Shown here: piece after piece, positions 44,645 to 54,045 of the stretch | Numbering within the stretch: the stretch's first letter is position 1 | Layout: every line of letters starts with the position of its first letter | Assembly (NCBI GenBank): GCA_015063125.1 | Contig: SUTB01000001.1 | Location: 62,001 to 126,000 of the forward strand | DNA length: 64,000 bases | Direction of reading: 5' to 3' | Source of the DNA: Thermoplasmata archaeon | GTDB lineage: Archaea > Thermoplasmatota > Thermoplasmata > Methanomassiliicoccales > Methanomethylophilaceae | Position numbers and translations under genes: made by a program | The notes under the pieces: model-generated | Told to the model about the DNA's origin: nothing | What the model saw: the letters and a program-made list of their open reading frames with translations, nothing else | Databases searched by the model: none

Positions 44645-45639
44645 TCCACTTCCGCTTCAACCGCTTTCCTGCGGGTGATCTCCCTCATCTCTTTGATGAC
44701 CGTCTCGGTGAGAGCCTCCATGTTCTCTCCCGACTGGGCCGAGAAGAACAGCCTTCCGTCCCCGGTCTTAAGAATGTCGCTCTTGCTCTCTGCGACTATG
44801 ATAGTGACGTCACCGAAGTTCTCCTGGACGTTGGCCAGCAGCTTCTCCTGCACATCGCGGTTGAAGCCGCATGTCTCCGAGGGGTCGATGACGAAAAGCA
44901 TGACATCGGTCAGGTACCTCAGTGCGAGGACAGCCTGCTTCTCGATGTCGTTCCTCTTCTCGAACTCCCTGTCCAGGAGTCCGGGGGTGTCGACGATCTG
45001 GTATTTCCTCCAGTCGTCCTGAATGTGACCTACGATGATTCCCTTGGTCGTGAACGGATAAGGTGCGATCTCAGGCTCTGCCGTCGACATCACAGTGACC
45101 AGATTGCTCTTTCCCACATTGGGGAATCCAGCTACCACGATCGTGGGGATGGCGGGGTCGATGGCGGGAAGCTTCCTGAACTTGTTCTTGGCATCTTGAA
45201 GGAAGAGGAGGTCGTCGGATATGCGATCGACGTAGGAGTTCAGCCTACCGTAGAATCCTCTTCTAAGCGACTCGATTATCTCCGGGTCCTTCGTGCGGCG
45301 GATGTCTCTGAGTGTCTCGTTCTTGAGCTTCTCGGCCTTGGTGGCGCACCAGTTGACTGCTCCGAGAGCCTTCTTGTACCTGTCGATGCCTATGACGATG
45401 TCCACCAGTTCTGGGAAGAAGTCTCCCTCCTTCTCCATCCTCGGGAATCTGTCGACGTATCCCTGGAGAGCGGTGACGACGATGTCCCCGGCAGCGGTTA
45501 CCTTCGCCAGGGCGGTCTTCTTGCGGGTATCCAAGGTGTTGGTGCCGTTCTTATAGATCTTGGATGCCCTGTGGAAAGCCTTCTCCATGAGCTCTTCCGA
45601 CGTCAAAACAGTGGGTATCTTGAAATCTATTCCGGCCAT
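44641..45639 (-). CDS. Nog1-like GTP-binding protein
   Basis: The 332-residue protein has an N-terminal helical domain (about 1-160), then an OBG/Nog1-type GTPase domain: G1 GFPNVGKS (near 171-178), G2/G3 APYPFTTKGI and DTPGLLDREFEKRN. G4 reads VAESKSD, a departure from NKxD. Nog1 acts in large-subunit ribosome maturation. A TATAAATTA box centred 25 nt before the ATG indicates a leaderless start. It is the first gene of an operon with DP2. Confidence 0.9.
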   Translation of the reverse strand: MAGIDFKIPTVLTSEELMEKAFHRASKIYKNGTNTLDTRKKTALAKVTAAGDIVVTALQGYVDRFPRMEKEGDFFPELVDIVIGIDRYKKALGAVNWCATKAEKLKNETLRDIRRTKDPEIIESLRRGFYGRLNSYVDRISDDLLFLQDAKNKFRKLPAIDPAIPTIVVAGFPNVGKSNLVTVMSTAEPEIAPYPFTTKGIIVGHIQDDWRKYQIVDTPGLLDREFEKRNDIEKQAVLALRYLTDVMLFVIDPSETCGFNRDVQEKLLANVQENFGDVTIIVAESKSDILKTGDGRLFFSAQSGENMEALTETVIKEMREITRRKAVEAEVE

Positions 45640-45658
45640 GTTTACAGGATTCCCTACC

Positions 45659-45667
45659 TATAAATTA
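45659..45667 (-). promoter_or_regulatory. TATA box for the Nog1-DP2 operon
   Basis: On the minus strand TAATTTATA is centred about 25 nt before the ATG at 45639. Confidence 0.7.
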
Positions 45668-45688
45668 AGGTTGTTGCCACTCTCTCCA

Positions 45689-48600
45689 TCACGCCCATTC
45701 TATGTTGATCCTGAAAAGCCATAGATCGTGGTCCATGCCCTTCTTCGGGGATAGTTTGGAGGGAATAATCTCGAGCGGACAGTCTATGATGCGGATCCCG
45801 CACTCGATCCCTGGAGTCCCCACATCTTTCCCATAGATCCTGCTCAAAGCGGATACATTGGCCCTGAATGTCACGCCCAGATCCACCTTCGGAGCATCAT
45901 CGAGCGAACGGGCCAGCAGACGCGGGTACTGTATCCCAACATCGAATGTAACCTCGAGATCTATGTTGTCTGTGAATGCGGCCACACCGTCGATCCTGTA
46001 GGGGTTCTTCATCGACAGCGCTACGGATTCGATCTTGCCCGCTATGTACTTCAGCACATCCTCCACAAGCTCGGAGTCGCATCTCAGCGCAACGCGAACC
46101 CCTGATTTGGCAGTGGAGGTCGGGTCGGTGACGTCCACTTTGATGAATACCGAGGCTTCCACCAGACAGCCGGCCACCTTCTTGATGACCTTGTCGATCG
46201 AGTTTTTCACAGTGAGCTTGATGACCTCCTGCAGGGAATCGGTGTCTGTTATCGCACCGACCTTGTCGAACGCTGACTGGACGGAATCCCATACGATCTC
46301 CTTGGCGATCTCGCAGGTCATCAGGTTGGTGGAGATGTACGAGCCGTTGGAGCGTCCCATGGTCCCTTCCTTGAATTCCCATTCCCCTGAAGCGTCGTAG
46401 GTCCTCTGCCAGGTCTTCCCGTTGTCGGATTCATCCTTATGCGTGCCCGTCCGGTCCACGATGTTCCCGTCCGGATCCTTGAGGGTGAGGCCCTCTCCGT
46501 TCTTCGTCGTCTTTCCCTGGGAGTTCACCATGAGAAATGTAGAATTGAGCACCAGGAACTCGCCTGGAGATATTGTGCCAGATAAGGTCATTTTCTTCTT
46601 TGAGAAGTCCGAAGAAGCTACGATGCTGTACCCATCCAAGTCTATGGTCTTGTCAGAATTGTTGAACAGCTCTATCCATTCCTTCCCCGAGTCATCTCCT
46701 GCAGGATTGGATTCGTATTCGTTGATCAGGATGCCCTCCGCCATGGGCGCGGTGTACTTTATCCCGATGCCCGCATCCAGCCCTATGTTAACCCCGAGTC
46801 CCGGTAAGGGGATGCTGCTCAGTGCCTGACCTATCCCGGGGATTTTGCTGAGAGTCACCCCTATCTCGTTGTAGTCGTCCAAATCCGGCAGGATCGCCGT
46901 GATGTCTGCTCCGCGGACGTTTGCCGATACCGTCAGCAGATGCTTGCTGCTCTTCATAAGCGGATCAACGGATATTTTGACCTTCCAATCCTCATTTTCG
47001 ACGGAGGCCTTTCCGGTGACGAAGGTGTTGTTGATGTGCATCTCGCCCTTCACCTTAGCTGTGATCTCTGCTTTCAAATCCATGCCTGCGACCGGTCCGG
47101 TCAGCGATGCCACGAATAGAGTCTTGACGTTAGAAGTCAGAGAGGCTGCATCGAACTTCAGCTGGAAGGTGTATCCTAGGTATTCGAACCCTATGGTCTG
47201 CTCCTTGAGATTGAGACTGTAGAACATGTCCAGTACATCGTCACCGAATATCTGCGATACCATGGTCTCCAGCCATTCCGCCATCTCCGTCAGCGGGGCC
47301 GTAACCCTTTCGAACAGTCTCACGACGATATCGGAAACATATCTGGAGATCTCCATAATGCAGGCGTTTATCTCATCCACTATCTCCTTCACGATGGCCA
47401 TCACCTTGCGGAGAGGCTCAATGATCGGCTCGAGATAGACGGACAGCTTGTTCCAAATGTCGTCATAAATGGTCTCACTGGCCTTGTACTGGACGCCTGC
47501 CAGTGCCCAGCCGCTGGCGACGCTTATCTCCAGCACGATGTCGTTCGTAAACATCCCTTTGCAGGCGGCAGTGACGGAGGAGCCCATGGCGGAGGACAGG
47601 GAGTTTGATGATTCTATGCGGTAATCAATGCAGTCCCTGAGGCGTATCTCGAAGGTTGTGGAGTATCCGGCGCTCATGGATTCCCTGAATCCGGTCATGT
47701 GGGTGCATTTGCTTGTGACCACGGTCGGTGCGCTGATCACAGGATCGGAATCGAAATAGAAGTCCAGTCTCTCACGAGTGAGGTTCCCGGCCCCATCCGC
47801 CAGGATGAACCCGTCTGTTCCCCTCATCCGGACTATCTCCGAATAGGGGTTAGAGGACATGTTGTCGATGACCTCAGACAGCAGGACATCAACTCTGTCC
47901 TCGACCAGCTCCTGCAACCCGAGCGTTCCGATATAGCCTGATGCAATCTCAGTGAGTATGCTCTGGAGGATGCTTGGACCATTTCCCTGGACATACCTCA
48001 GCGAGTCGTAGACCGAAAGATCATCATGCAGCTTCGCTGCGTATCCGTGAATCGCGCGATCTATCTCCTGTGAGGAGATCAGACTTTCTGCATCGTCTCC
48101 GAACAATGCGAACAGTTTCTCCTCAATGGATCCACGGAGAGCAACAGTATCGCAGAGGTCGTCCGCATGAGACATCACGGTCTCAGCTATGGATGCATAG
48201 AATGGATCGTAACTGTCCTGCGATGCTATGGAGTCAACCAGCACGGCGTTCAGGCTGTCGGAGAAACCATCTGTCATCCCTCTGTATGCTTCGGACACCT
48301 CCCTGATGAAAGAGATATCATCATACGGATCGGTATGGATGATGACATCCTCCAGATCCTGTTCGAATAATCTCGCAGCGGCCGTATTGAGAGCGCTTCT
48401 AAGTGTGTCCGTTATGTAATTCTCCGTGAGCCTGTAGTGGACATTGAAGAACCTGATCCATCCCTGATCCAATATGTCTATGACGGGATTGTCGACAGTC
48501 AGAGTGAATCCATCAATGGTCACTGAAGTGGTCCCCGATCCCGGGAAACGGTACCTTTGCTCCTCGATGCCATGTTCGTCCATGAATCTGACGATGTAAT

Positions 48601-49585
48601 CCCCTGCTCCGAAGGCATCCTCTCCAGTGAAGAACTTCACCAGACATTCGGCCGCTAGTGTGCGAAGACCTCTCTCCCTGTCGTTCTTCTCTGTGATGTA
48701 GTCCAACCGCAGATAGTCGTACCATTTCAGGACGGCGTCGTCCAAGATCGACATCAGGCACTGTCCGTAGAAAGCCGACCTGTCTATCACGACGGTGCCG
48801 CATACGATGTCTGCGGCATCGATCTGTTCGATCTGCCCGTTGCGGAAGCACATGGTGCCTATGATGTCCAGCGCATTACGGTATGCCTTCGAGACGTCCG
48901 ATTCGGTGATGATGGACATCGTCCCGGCAACTCCGAACTGAGTCCTGGACCCGTAGCCGTTGAGGACACGGTACTGCGCCAATGATTCGAGTTCATAGGA
49001 CATGATCTGCGAGATGGAGATGCCTCCGTCCTCGACCATCCTCTCGAACAGAGATCCCTGTTCCGCCGCAAGGGGGAGGGCATAGCTGCCGTCCGTGGAG
49101 ATAACGATATCGCGGACGGAGCCGCCGAATCCGGATGATGCGCTGACAGTCATCGTCCCGCTTCCTTTGAGATAGGCGGGGATGTACCCGCCAACGGGGC
49201 TTTCTCCGTTAAGGACCTCCATGGATTCTGCTCCAAGGTCTACGCTGACGTCCACAAGTTCTGTTCTGACTCCGTTGCTCCTCATAGGGAAAGTGTAATC
49301 GAACCAACTGTCCGACCGCTCCTTGAACACCGTTGCTCTGTCCTCCAGGGAGCCGAGGTCACCGTCCCTAGATATATCGAGGATCAAGACTCCCAGCTCT
49401 TGGTTGACGTATGATGAGATCTCTTCCAACGAGGAATCCAACGCCCTGGTCCCCTCAGCCGTCTCTTCTACGCCGTTCCCGGACCTCATGTGGTCCGCGA
49501 CAACGATCCCGGCGACCGATGAAAGCAGCAGGATCGTTACTGCAATGACCGAGAAAGGCATGTTTCCACGCTTGTCTCCATACAT
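45689..49585 (-). CDS. Large exported protein with lamin-tail domain
   Basis: The 1298-residue protein begins with a short basic stretch and one hydrophobic segment (MYGDKRGNMPFSVIAVTILL, to about residue 30), like archaeal pilin- or TadE-like anchored proteins. The long extracellular part is helical and beta mixed. A lamin-tail domain is clear at about 950-1050 (ILINEYESNPAGDDSGKEWI, ELFNNSDKTIDLDGYSI, ISPGEFLVLN); such domains often bind DNA or surfaces outside the cell. No nuclease motif was recognised. A GTATAAAAAA box 26 nt upstream fixes the start. It ends without a C-terminal anchor. Confidence 0.75.
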   Translation of the reverse strand: MYGDKRGNMPFSVIAVTILLLSSVAGIVVADHMRSGNGVEETAEGTRALDSSLEEISSYVNQELGVLILDISRDGDLGSLEDRATVFKERSDSWFDYTFPMRSNGVRTELVDVSVDLGAESMEVLNGESPVGGYIPAYLKGSGTMTVSASSGFGGSVRDIVISTDGSYALPLAAEQGSLFERMVEDGGISISQIMSYELESLAQYRVLNGYGSRTQFGVAGTMSIITESDVSKAYRNALDIIGTMCFRNGQIEQIDAADIVCGTVVIDRSAFYGQCLMSILDDAVLKWYDYLRLDYITEKNDRERGLRTLAAECLVKFFTGEDAFGAGDYIVRFMDEHGIEEQRYRFPGSGTTSVTIDGFTLTVDNPVIDILDQGWIRFFNVHYRLTENYITDTLRSALNTAAARLFEQDLEDVIIHTDPYDDISFIREVSEAYRGMTDGFSDSLNAVLVDSIASQDSYDPFYASIAETVMSHADDLCDTVALRGSIEEKLFALFGDDAESLISSQEIDRAIHGYAAKLHDDLSVYDSLRYVQGNGPSILQSILTEIASGYIGTLGLQELVEDRVDVLLSEVIDNMSSNPYSEIVRMRGTDGFILADGAGNLTRERLDFYFDSDPVISAPTVVTSKCTHMTGFRESMSAGYSTTFEIRLRDCIDYRIESSNSLSSAMGSSVTAACKGMFTNDIVLEISVASGWALAGVQYKASETIYDDIWNKLSVYLEPIIEPLRKVMAIVKEIVDEINACIMEISRYVSDIVVRLFERVTAPLTEMAEWLETMVSQIFGDDVLDMFYSLNLKEQTIGFEYLGYTFQLKFDAASLTSNVKTLFVASLTGPVAGMDLKAEITAKVKGEMHINNTFVTGKASVENEDWKVKISVDPLMKSSKHLLTVSANVRGADITAILPDLDDYNEIGVTLSKIPGIGQALSSIPLPGLGVNIGLDAGIGIKYTAPMAEGILINEYESNPAGDDSGKEWIELFNNSDKTIDLDGYSIVASSDFSKKKMTLSGTISPGEFLVLNSTFLMVNSQGKTTKNGEGLTLKDPDGNIVDRTGTHKDESDNGKTWQRTYDASGEWEFKEGTMGRSNGSYISTNLMTCEIAKEIVWDSVQSAFDKVGAITDTDSLQEVIKLTVKNSIDKVIKKVAGCLVEASVFIKVDVTDPTSTAKSGVRVALRCDSELVEDVLKYIAGKIESVALSMKNPYRIDGVAAFTDNIDLEVTFDVGIQYPRLLARSLDDAPKVDLGVTFRANVSALSRIYGKDVGTPGIECGIRIIDCPLEIIPSKLSPKKGMDHDLWLFRINIEWA

Positions 49586-49607
49586 GACTGCCTCTTTCTT
49601 CGTAGGG

Positions 49608-49617
49608 GTATAAAAAA
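49608..49617 (-). promoter_or_regulatory. TATA box for the lamin-tail protein gene
   Basis: On the minus strand TTTTTTATAC is centred about 27 nt before the ATG at 49585. Confidence 0.65.
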
Positions 49618-49702
49618 CGCCGATACTGCAGTCATGCTGACCGCTACTGGCTGATAGGTGAAAAAAGGATACGCCAAATGTCGAAGTTTATTGGGTGTCT
49701 AT

Positions 49703-49714
49703 TTTATATTATTA
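49703..49714 (+). promoter_or_regulatory. TATA box for the lipid operon
   Basis: TTTTATATTATT is centred about 31 nt before the ATG of the Tes gene at 49739. Confidence 0.6.
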
Positions 49715-49738
49715 GGGTATCGGCTCTTATAGGGTACT

Positions 49739-51370
49739 ATGACTAGAACGTCAGTTGAATACACGGCAAAGACTGGTCTTCCCAAAAAGACAAAGTCAAT
49801 TTGCCCTGAATGTGGAAAGATTATCGAAGCCACCATCCTCGAGAAGAATGGAATGGTCATGATGGAGAAGGACTGTCCGGAGCACGGTCACTACAGCGAC
49901 AAGATCTGGACCGATGTCGATCTCTACCTCAAGGCTGAGAAGTACGCAACCGACGGAATCGGAATCCACAATTCAATGAACGAGACAATCAAGGACAACG
50001 ACGACACCGCACGCATCGTCATCGACAACGAGAAGATCGACATGCTGTCCTGTACGATGATCGCCAACGTCGATCTGACCAACAGGTGCAACATGCACTG
50101 CCCCATCTGTTTCGCAAACGCGAACGACCAGGGATATGTCTATGAGCCCTCCTTCGAGGAGGTCCACAAGATGCTCGTCGCACTCAGATCCGAGAAACCC
50201 ATCGCCAACACCGCGGTGCAGTTCGCCGGTGGAGAGCCCACGGTCCACCCCAGGTTCATCGACATCATCGCAGATGCCAAGAAGCTGGGATTTGCCCAGA
50301 TCCAGGTCGCCACCAACGGTCTCGAGTTCGCATACCACTACGATTTCCTCAAGGCCGCCAAGGAAGCAGGTCTCAACACCATCTACCTCCAGTTCGACGG
50401 AATGGATGACGAGATCTACCTCAGGGTCAGGGGAAGGAAGATGTGGGCCAACAAGCAGAAGGTCCTCGAGAACTGCAGGAAGCTTCAGGAAGACGGTCTC
50501 CACAGCCCTTCCATCGTCTTGGTCCCCGTCATCATCAACGGTGTCAACGACAACCTGGTCGGCGACATAGTCAAGTTCGCCTTCGACAACTCCGACATCA
50601 TAAGGGCGGTCAACTTCCAGCCCGTAGCGTTCACCGGAAGGGTGACGAAGGAGGAGCTCGAGACAGGAAGGTTCACCCTCACAGACCTTGTCGACAGGGT
50701 CGAGAAGCAGACCGGATACGCTAACAAGGACGATTGGTACCCCGTCCCTGTCGTAGCCCCCATCTCCAAGTTCGCTTCGATCCTGCTGGGAAAGACCAAG
50801 GTCACTTTCACAACCCACCCCCACTGCGGAATCGCGACATATCTGTTCCAGGACGAGAAGGGCAACGTCGTCCCCTTCCCCAGGTTCGTGGACATCGATA
50901 AGTTCTCCAGAGAGCTCAACAAGATCTCCGACAAAATGGAGAAGGCTAGGTTCAAGAAGCTCTACGCGATCAAGCTCATCAAGCTGCTCAACAGTTGCAT
51001 CGATGAGAGCAAGATGCCCGAGGGACTTACCAAGAAGAAGTTCGTCGATATGATCTCAGGCGTCATGGGAAGCGATTCCAAGACCGCTCTGGCAAACTTC
51101 TCCTGGAAGATGATGCTCCTTGCAGGAATGCACTTCCAGGACAGCTATAACTACGATATCGAGAGGGTTAGGCGCTGTGGTGTTCACTACATCACACCCG
51201 ACTGCCGCCTGTACCCCTTCTGCGCTTACAACAGCGGCCCCGAGTTCCGCAGGGAGATCGAGGCGAAGTTCTCCATACCTCTGGAGGAGTGGAAGAAGCT
51301 CCACAAGGAAGAGGCCGACAAGATCGACGCGGCACTCATCGTCCCCGAGGACGAGAGGGGCCCCGAGTGA
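49739..51370 (+). CDS. tes: Tetraether lipid synthase (Tes), radical SAM
   Basis: The 543-residue radical SAM enzyme of the MJ0619/Tes family joins the ends of two archaeol chains to make macrocyclic archaeol and tetraether (GDGT) lipids. It has an N-terminal zinc-like site (CPECGK at 22-27, CPEHG at 46-50), the radical SAM motif CNMHCPIC (C117, C121, C124), and auxiliary-cluster cysteines in the C-terminal part (HCGIATYLF; CGVHYITPDCRLYPFCAYN). It acts at the membrane on phospholipids. It is the first gene of an operon with a ferredoxin and geranylgeranyl reductase, which strengthens the call. Confidence 0.88.
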   Translation: MTRTSVEYTAKTGLPKKTKSICPECGKIIEATILEKNGMVMMEKDCPEHGHYSDKIWTDVDLYLKAEKYATDGIGIHNSMNETIKDNDDTARIVIDNEKIDMLSCTMIANVDLTNRCNMHCPICFANANDQGYVYEPSFEEVHKMLVALRSEKPIANTAVQFAGGEPTVHPRFIDIIADAKKLGFAQIQVATNGLEFAYHYDFLKAAKEAGLNTIYLQFDGMDDEIYLRVRGRKMWANKQKVLENCRKLQEDGLHSPSIVLVPVIINGVNDNLVGDIVKFAFDNSDIIRAVNFQPVAFTGRVTKEELETGRFTLTDLVDRVEKQTGYANKDDWYPVPVVAPISKFASILLGKTKVTFTTHPHCGIATYLFQDEKGNVVPFPRFVDIDKFSRELNKISDKMEKARFKKLYAIKLIKLLNSCIDESKMPEGLTKKKFVDMISGVMGSDSKTALANFSWKMMLLAGMHFQDSYNYDIERVRRCGVHYITPDCRLYPFCAYNSGPEFRREIEAKFSIPLEEWKKLHKEEADKIDAALIVPEDERGPE

Positions 51371-51385
51371 TCAAGGAGTGATAAC

Positions 51386-51553
51386 ATGATTCAAGTCAAC
51401 GTGGACAAATGTCTCCATTGCGGAGGGTGCGTTGGTTCGTGCCCCAAGAACGCGATCTACCTCAACGATTTCGTCCTTGAGTTCAACAGCGATTGCATCA
51501 ACTGCGGTATTTGCGTGAAGCTCTGCCCCGTTGGTGCCCTTACGAAGGTGTGA
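51386..51553 (+). CDS. 2[4Fe-4S] ferredoxin (55 residues)
   Basis: Reading from ATG 51386: MIQVNVDKCLHCGGCVGSCP, then a second cluster motif CINCGICVKLCP. Both are complete C-x2-C-x2-C-x3-C-P motifs. It lies 15 nt after tes and 4 nt before the geranylgeranyl reductase gene, so it is probably the dedicated electron donor for one or both enzymes. AAGGAGTGATAAC precedes the start. Confidence 0.93.
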   Translation: MIQVNVDKCLHCGGCVGSCPKNAIYLNDFVLEFNSDCINCGICVKLCPVGALTKV

Positions 51554-51557
51554 TAAC

Positions 51558-52748
51558 ATGAAGACCTACACATGCGACGCGGTCATCGTCGGGGCAGGAC
51601 CCGGCGGAAGCATGGCGGCCAAGTACTGTGCCCAGGGAGGCATGGATGTCATTCTCATCGAGAAGAAGGCAGAGATCGGTGCACCCCTCAGGTGCGCAGA
51701 GGGAGTCTCCAAATCCTGGCTGGACGAGGTCGGCATCAAGCCCGACTCCACATGGATAAGGGCGGACATGAAGGGTGCGATCATCAAATCCACCAAGGGA
51801 ACCACATACCAGCTGGACGAGTCCAAGGCAGGAAACGAGGTCGGATACGTGCTGGAGAGGCACCTCTTCGACAAGGCCCTCGCCAGGGATGCCGCCAACG
51901 CCGGTGCCAAGATCATGATGAGGACATCATGCACAGGTATCATCCGCGAGGACGGCAAGATCGTCGGAATCAAGGCGAAGAGCATGGGCGAGGAGATCGA
52001 GATCCGCGCCAAGGTCGTCGTCGCAGCCGACGGATACGAGTCGCAGGTCGGAAGGTGGGCCGGAATCGACACCACACTGAAGCTGAGCGACATCGACTCA
52101 TGCATCCAGTACAGGATGTGCAACATCGACATCACGCCCGACTACTGCGAGTTCGTCATCGGATCCGCAGCGCCCGGAGGATACATCTGGGTGTTCCCCA
52201 AGGGAGAGAAGGTCGCAAACGTCGGTATCGGAGTCGCCGGACACCTCTGCAAGAAGGGTGCCGACGCCAAGTACTACCTCGACAAGTGGATCGCCGAGGA
52301 TCCCAGATTCAAGAACGGACAGATCCTGGAGATCATGGGAGGATTCGTCTCCACATGCCCCGGACTCGACTCCGCAGTCGACGACAACATCGTCCTCGTC
52401 GGAGATGCCGCAAGGATCATCGACCCCATCACAGGCGGAGGAATCTGCCACGCATGCAGGACTGGTATGTACGCCGGTCAGGTGCTCTCCGAGTGCAACA
52501 AGACCGGAGACTTCTCCAAGAAGGCGTTGCAGCCCTACGAGAAGAGATGGAGGGACAGGATGGAGGACAAGCTGTTCAGGAACTGGATGGCCAAAGAGAA
52601 GCTCGCCACCCTGGACGACGACACCATCGACGACATCATCAAGATGGTCAAGACCTCAACGATCTCTAACGTCACCGTGTACAACCTCCTCAAGGCTATC
52701 AAGGAGAAGTACCCCAAGGTCGTCGAGGGATTCGAGGACCTTATCTGA
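51558..52748 (+). CDS. Digeranylgeranylglycerophospholipid reductase
   Basis: The 396-residue FAD enzyme of the geranylgeranyl reductase family saturates the isoprenoid chains of archaeal lipids. The N-terminal dinucleotide motif is VIVGAGPGGSMAAKYCAQGG. The middle motif APGGYIWVFPKGEKVANVGI and the FAD-binding GDAARIIDPITGGGICHACR are typical. It probably draws electrons from the ferredoxin encoded directly upstream. The upstream in-frame codons from 51531 overlap the ferredoxin gene and are not used. Confidence 0.94.
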   Translation: MKTYTCDAVIVGAGPGGSMAAKYCAQGGMDVILIEKKAEIGAPLRCAEGVSKSWLDEVGIKPDSTWIRADMKGAIIKSTKGTTYQLDESKAGNEVGYVLERHLFDKALARDAANAGAKIMMRTSCTGIIREDGKIVGIKAKSMGEEIEIRAKVVVAADGYESQVGRWAGIDTTLKLSDIDSCIQYRMCNIDITPDYCEFVIGSAAPGGYIWVFPKGEKVANVGIGVAGHLCKKGADAKYYLDKWIAEDPRFKNGQILEIMGGFVSTCPGLDSAVDDNIVLVGDAARIIDPITGGGICHACRTGMYAGQVLSECNKTGDFSKKALQPYEKRWRDRMEDKLFRNWMAKEKLATLDDDTIDDIIKMVKTSTISNVTVYNLLKAIKEKYPKVVEGFEDLI

Positions 52749-52756
52749 AACCTTTC

Positions 52757-52774
52757 AAGGGGCTTCGGCCCCTT
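52757..52774 (+). terminator. Terminator of the lipid operon
   Basis: AAGGGGC (52757-52763), TTCG tetraloop, GCCCCTT (52768-52774), then TCACTCTC. It lies 9 nt after the stop. Confidence 0.85.
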
Positions 52775-52793
52775 TCACTCTCTCAAGAATACA

Positions 52794-52949
52794 TCATTTC
52801 CTTCTGACGTATTTCTCGACCAGGCCTTTCTTTCCTACCAGTTCGACGTCCACGGCGCCCTCGTTCTTCGCTATGGCCTCAAGGAGCTTCTCCTTGTATG
52901 CCTACTGATGGGTGATGTGTCCCTTAATGGCGTGAACCGTGAAAGCAAG
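52794..52949 (-). pseudogene. Small minus-strand reading frame with internal TAG, possibly a remnant
   Basis: The last 35 codons before the TGA at 52794-52796 read AYKEKLLEAIAKNEGAVDVE and LVGKKGLVEKYVRRK, with normal codon use and composition. They are preceded directly by TAG (52902-52904) and, in the same frame, IKGHITHQ. No clear start codon is found upstream before the HdrD-like gene. It may be a gene remnant, or the TAG may be sense. A plus-strand frame over the same bases is also open, so the coding strand is not certain. Confidence 0.35.
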
Positions 52950-52994
52950 GAAGAGCTGGCGGAAGAATTGTCTGAATCTGAACCCGAGTGAGGT

Positions 52995-54041
52995 TCACCA
53001 GCGCATTCCCTTGGATTCCTTGGGGATGAAACCTTCGAACCTCGGTTTGTAGAATTCCTCTTTATCCGGTTCTATGGGGATGTTGTGATACTTGAACGTC
53101 TCTGTGTGCCCTGCAGCCCAGGCCACAAGCTCCGAGAGGAACAGAACGGGCATCCCGTCCGTTTGGGCATCGTATTTCGTGAAGCACTTGGGACAGGCGA
53201 CGATGATCATGCATCCGTTGCCGCACTCCTTCTCCCTGTCGGCCATCATGGTCTCGGCCAGTTCCGTGTCCTTTCCGCAGCACCCCATCCCGTTGTCCAC
53301 GAACTCGCATCCTAGGGCCTCGACGATGGCGATCATGTTCTTCTTCAAGGGCATGCAAGAGCATCCAGGCTCCAGGGCCACCTTGAACTTCCTATCGAAC
53401 TTCGGGAGCTTGTCGATGTTGTTGTACAGGAACTCGATCATGTTCGTGGTCTTCTGCCCCTCGCTGACGAGCGCATCGGTGCATCCCCCGCAAAGGGTGA
53501 TCAGCTCCTTCCCTTGAGCGTTGGCGACCATCTTCACGACGGCGTCATGCCTGTCGGTACCTGCCATCTCCCTGAATTGGGGAGGGCGCATGCAGCATCC
53601 GGAATCCTTCAGTTCCGAGCACGTCTTGCCGACAGTCTTCACTGCTGTCAATGCAGCGTATTCCAGGTAGGGTGCCTTGCACTTGACGACGCATCCGGGC
53701 ATGATGTAGGTGTCATCCCCGTTCCATTCGTATTCTAGCTCGGTGCGCGAGGGATGGTCAGCCTGAGGCATGGCTAGGCCCGTCTGTTTGTAAGCATCGG
53801 ATACATGGAGGTTGTTGGCCAAAGCCTTCAGGTCCCTCATGACGGTGAACGGATCGCTCCTCCTGCATACCTGAGAGCAGGTACCGCATAGGATGCACTT
53901 GGACACGTCGTCCTCTCCCCCTATCATGATCTCGTGGGGATCCACACCTCCGTATTTGTGGGAGGGGCAGTATGGTGTGCATTTTCCGCAGCTGATGCAT
54001 TTCTGCATGAGTCTGGCGATCTCGTCCTCGATCATTCCCAT
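52995..54041 (-). CDS. HdrD/GlpC-type Fe-S oxidoreductase with two CCG-type domains
   Basis: The 348-residue protein starts with two [4Fe-4S] motifs (CISCGKCTPYCP near 15-26, CILCGTCSQVC near 49-59). Two Cys-rich CCG-type domains follow, one with GCVVKCK and SGCCMRPP, the other with EPGCSC, GMGCCGKD and CPKC. This is the layout of HdrD or fused HdrCB, which bind non-cubane 4Fe-4S clusters and reduce disulfides such as CoM-S-S-CoB. The in vivo partner is not given by the context: it is the last gene of the operon with mevalonate kinase. A house-keeping HdrD or a paralogue are both possible. Confidence 0.83.
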   Translation of the reverse strand: MGMIEDEIARLMQKCISCGKCTPYCPSHKYGGVDPHEIMIGGEDDVSKCILCGTCSQVCRRSDPFTVMRDLKALANNLHVSDAYKQTGLAMPQADHPSRTELEYEWNGDDTYIMPGCVVKCKAPYLEYAALTAVKTVGKTCSELKDSGCCMRPPQFREMAGTDRHDAVVKMVANAQGKELITLCGGCTDALVSEGQKTTNMIEFLYNNIDKLPKFDRKFKVALEPGCSCMPLKKNMIAIVEALGCEFVDNGMGCCGKDTELAETMMADREKECGNGCMIIVACPKCFTKYDAQTDGMPVLFLSELVAWAAGHTETFKYHNIPIEPDKEEFYKPRFEGFIPKESKGMRW

Positions 54042-54045
54042 AGTA

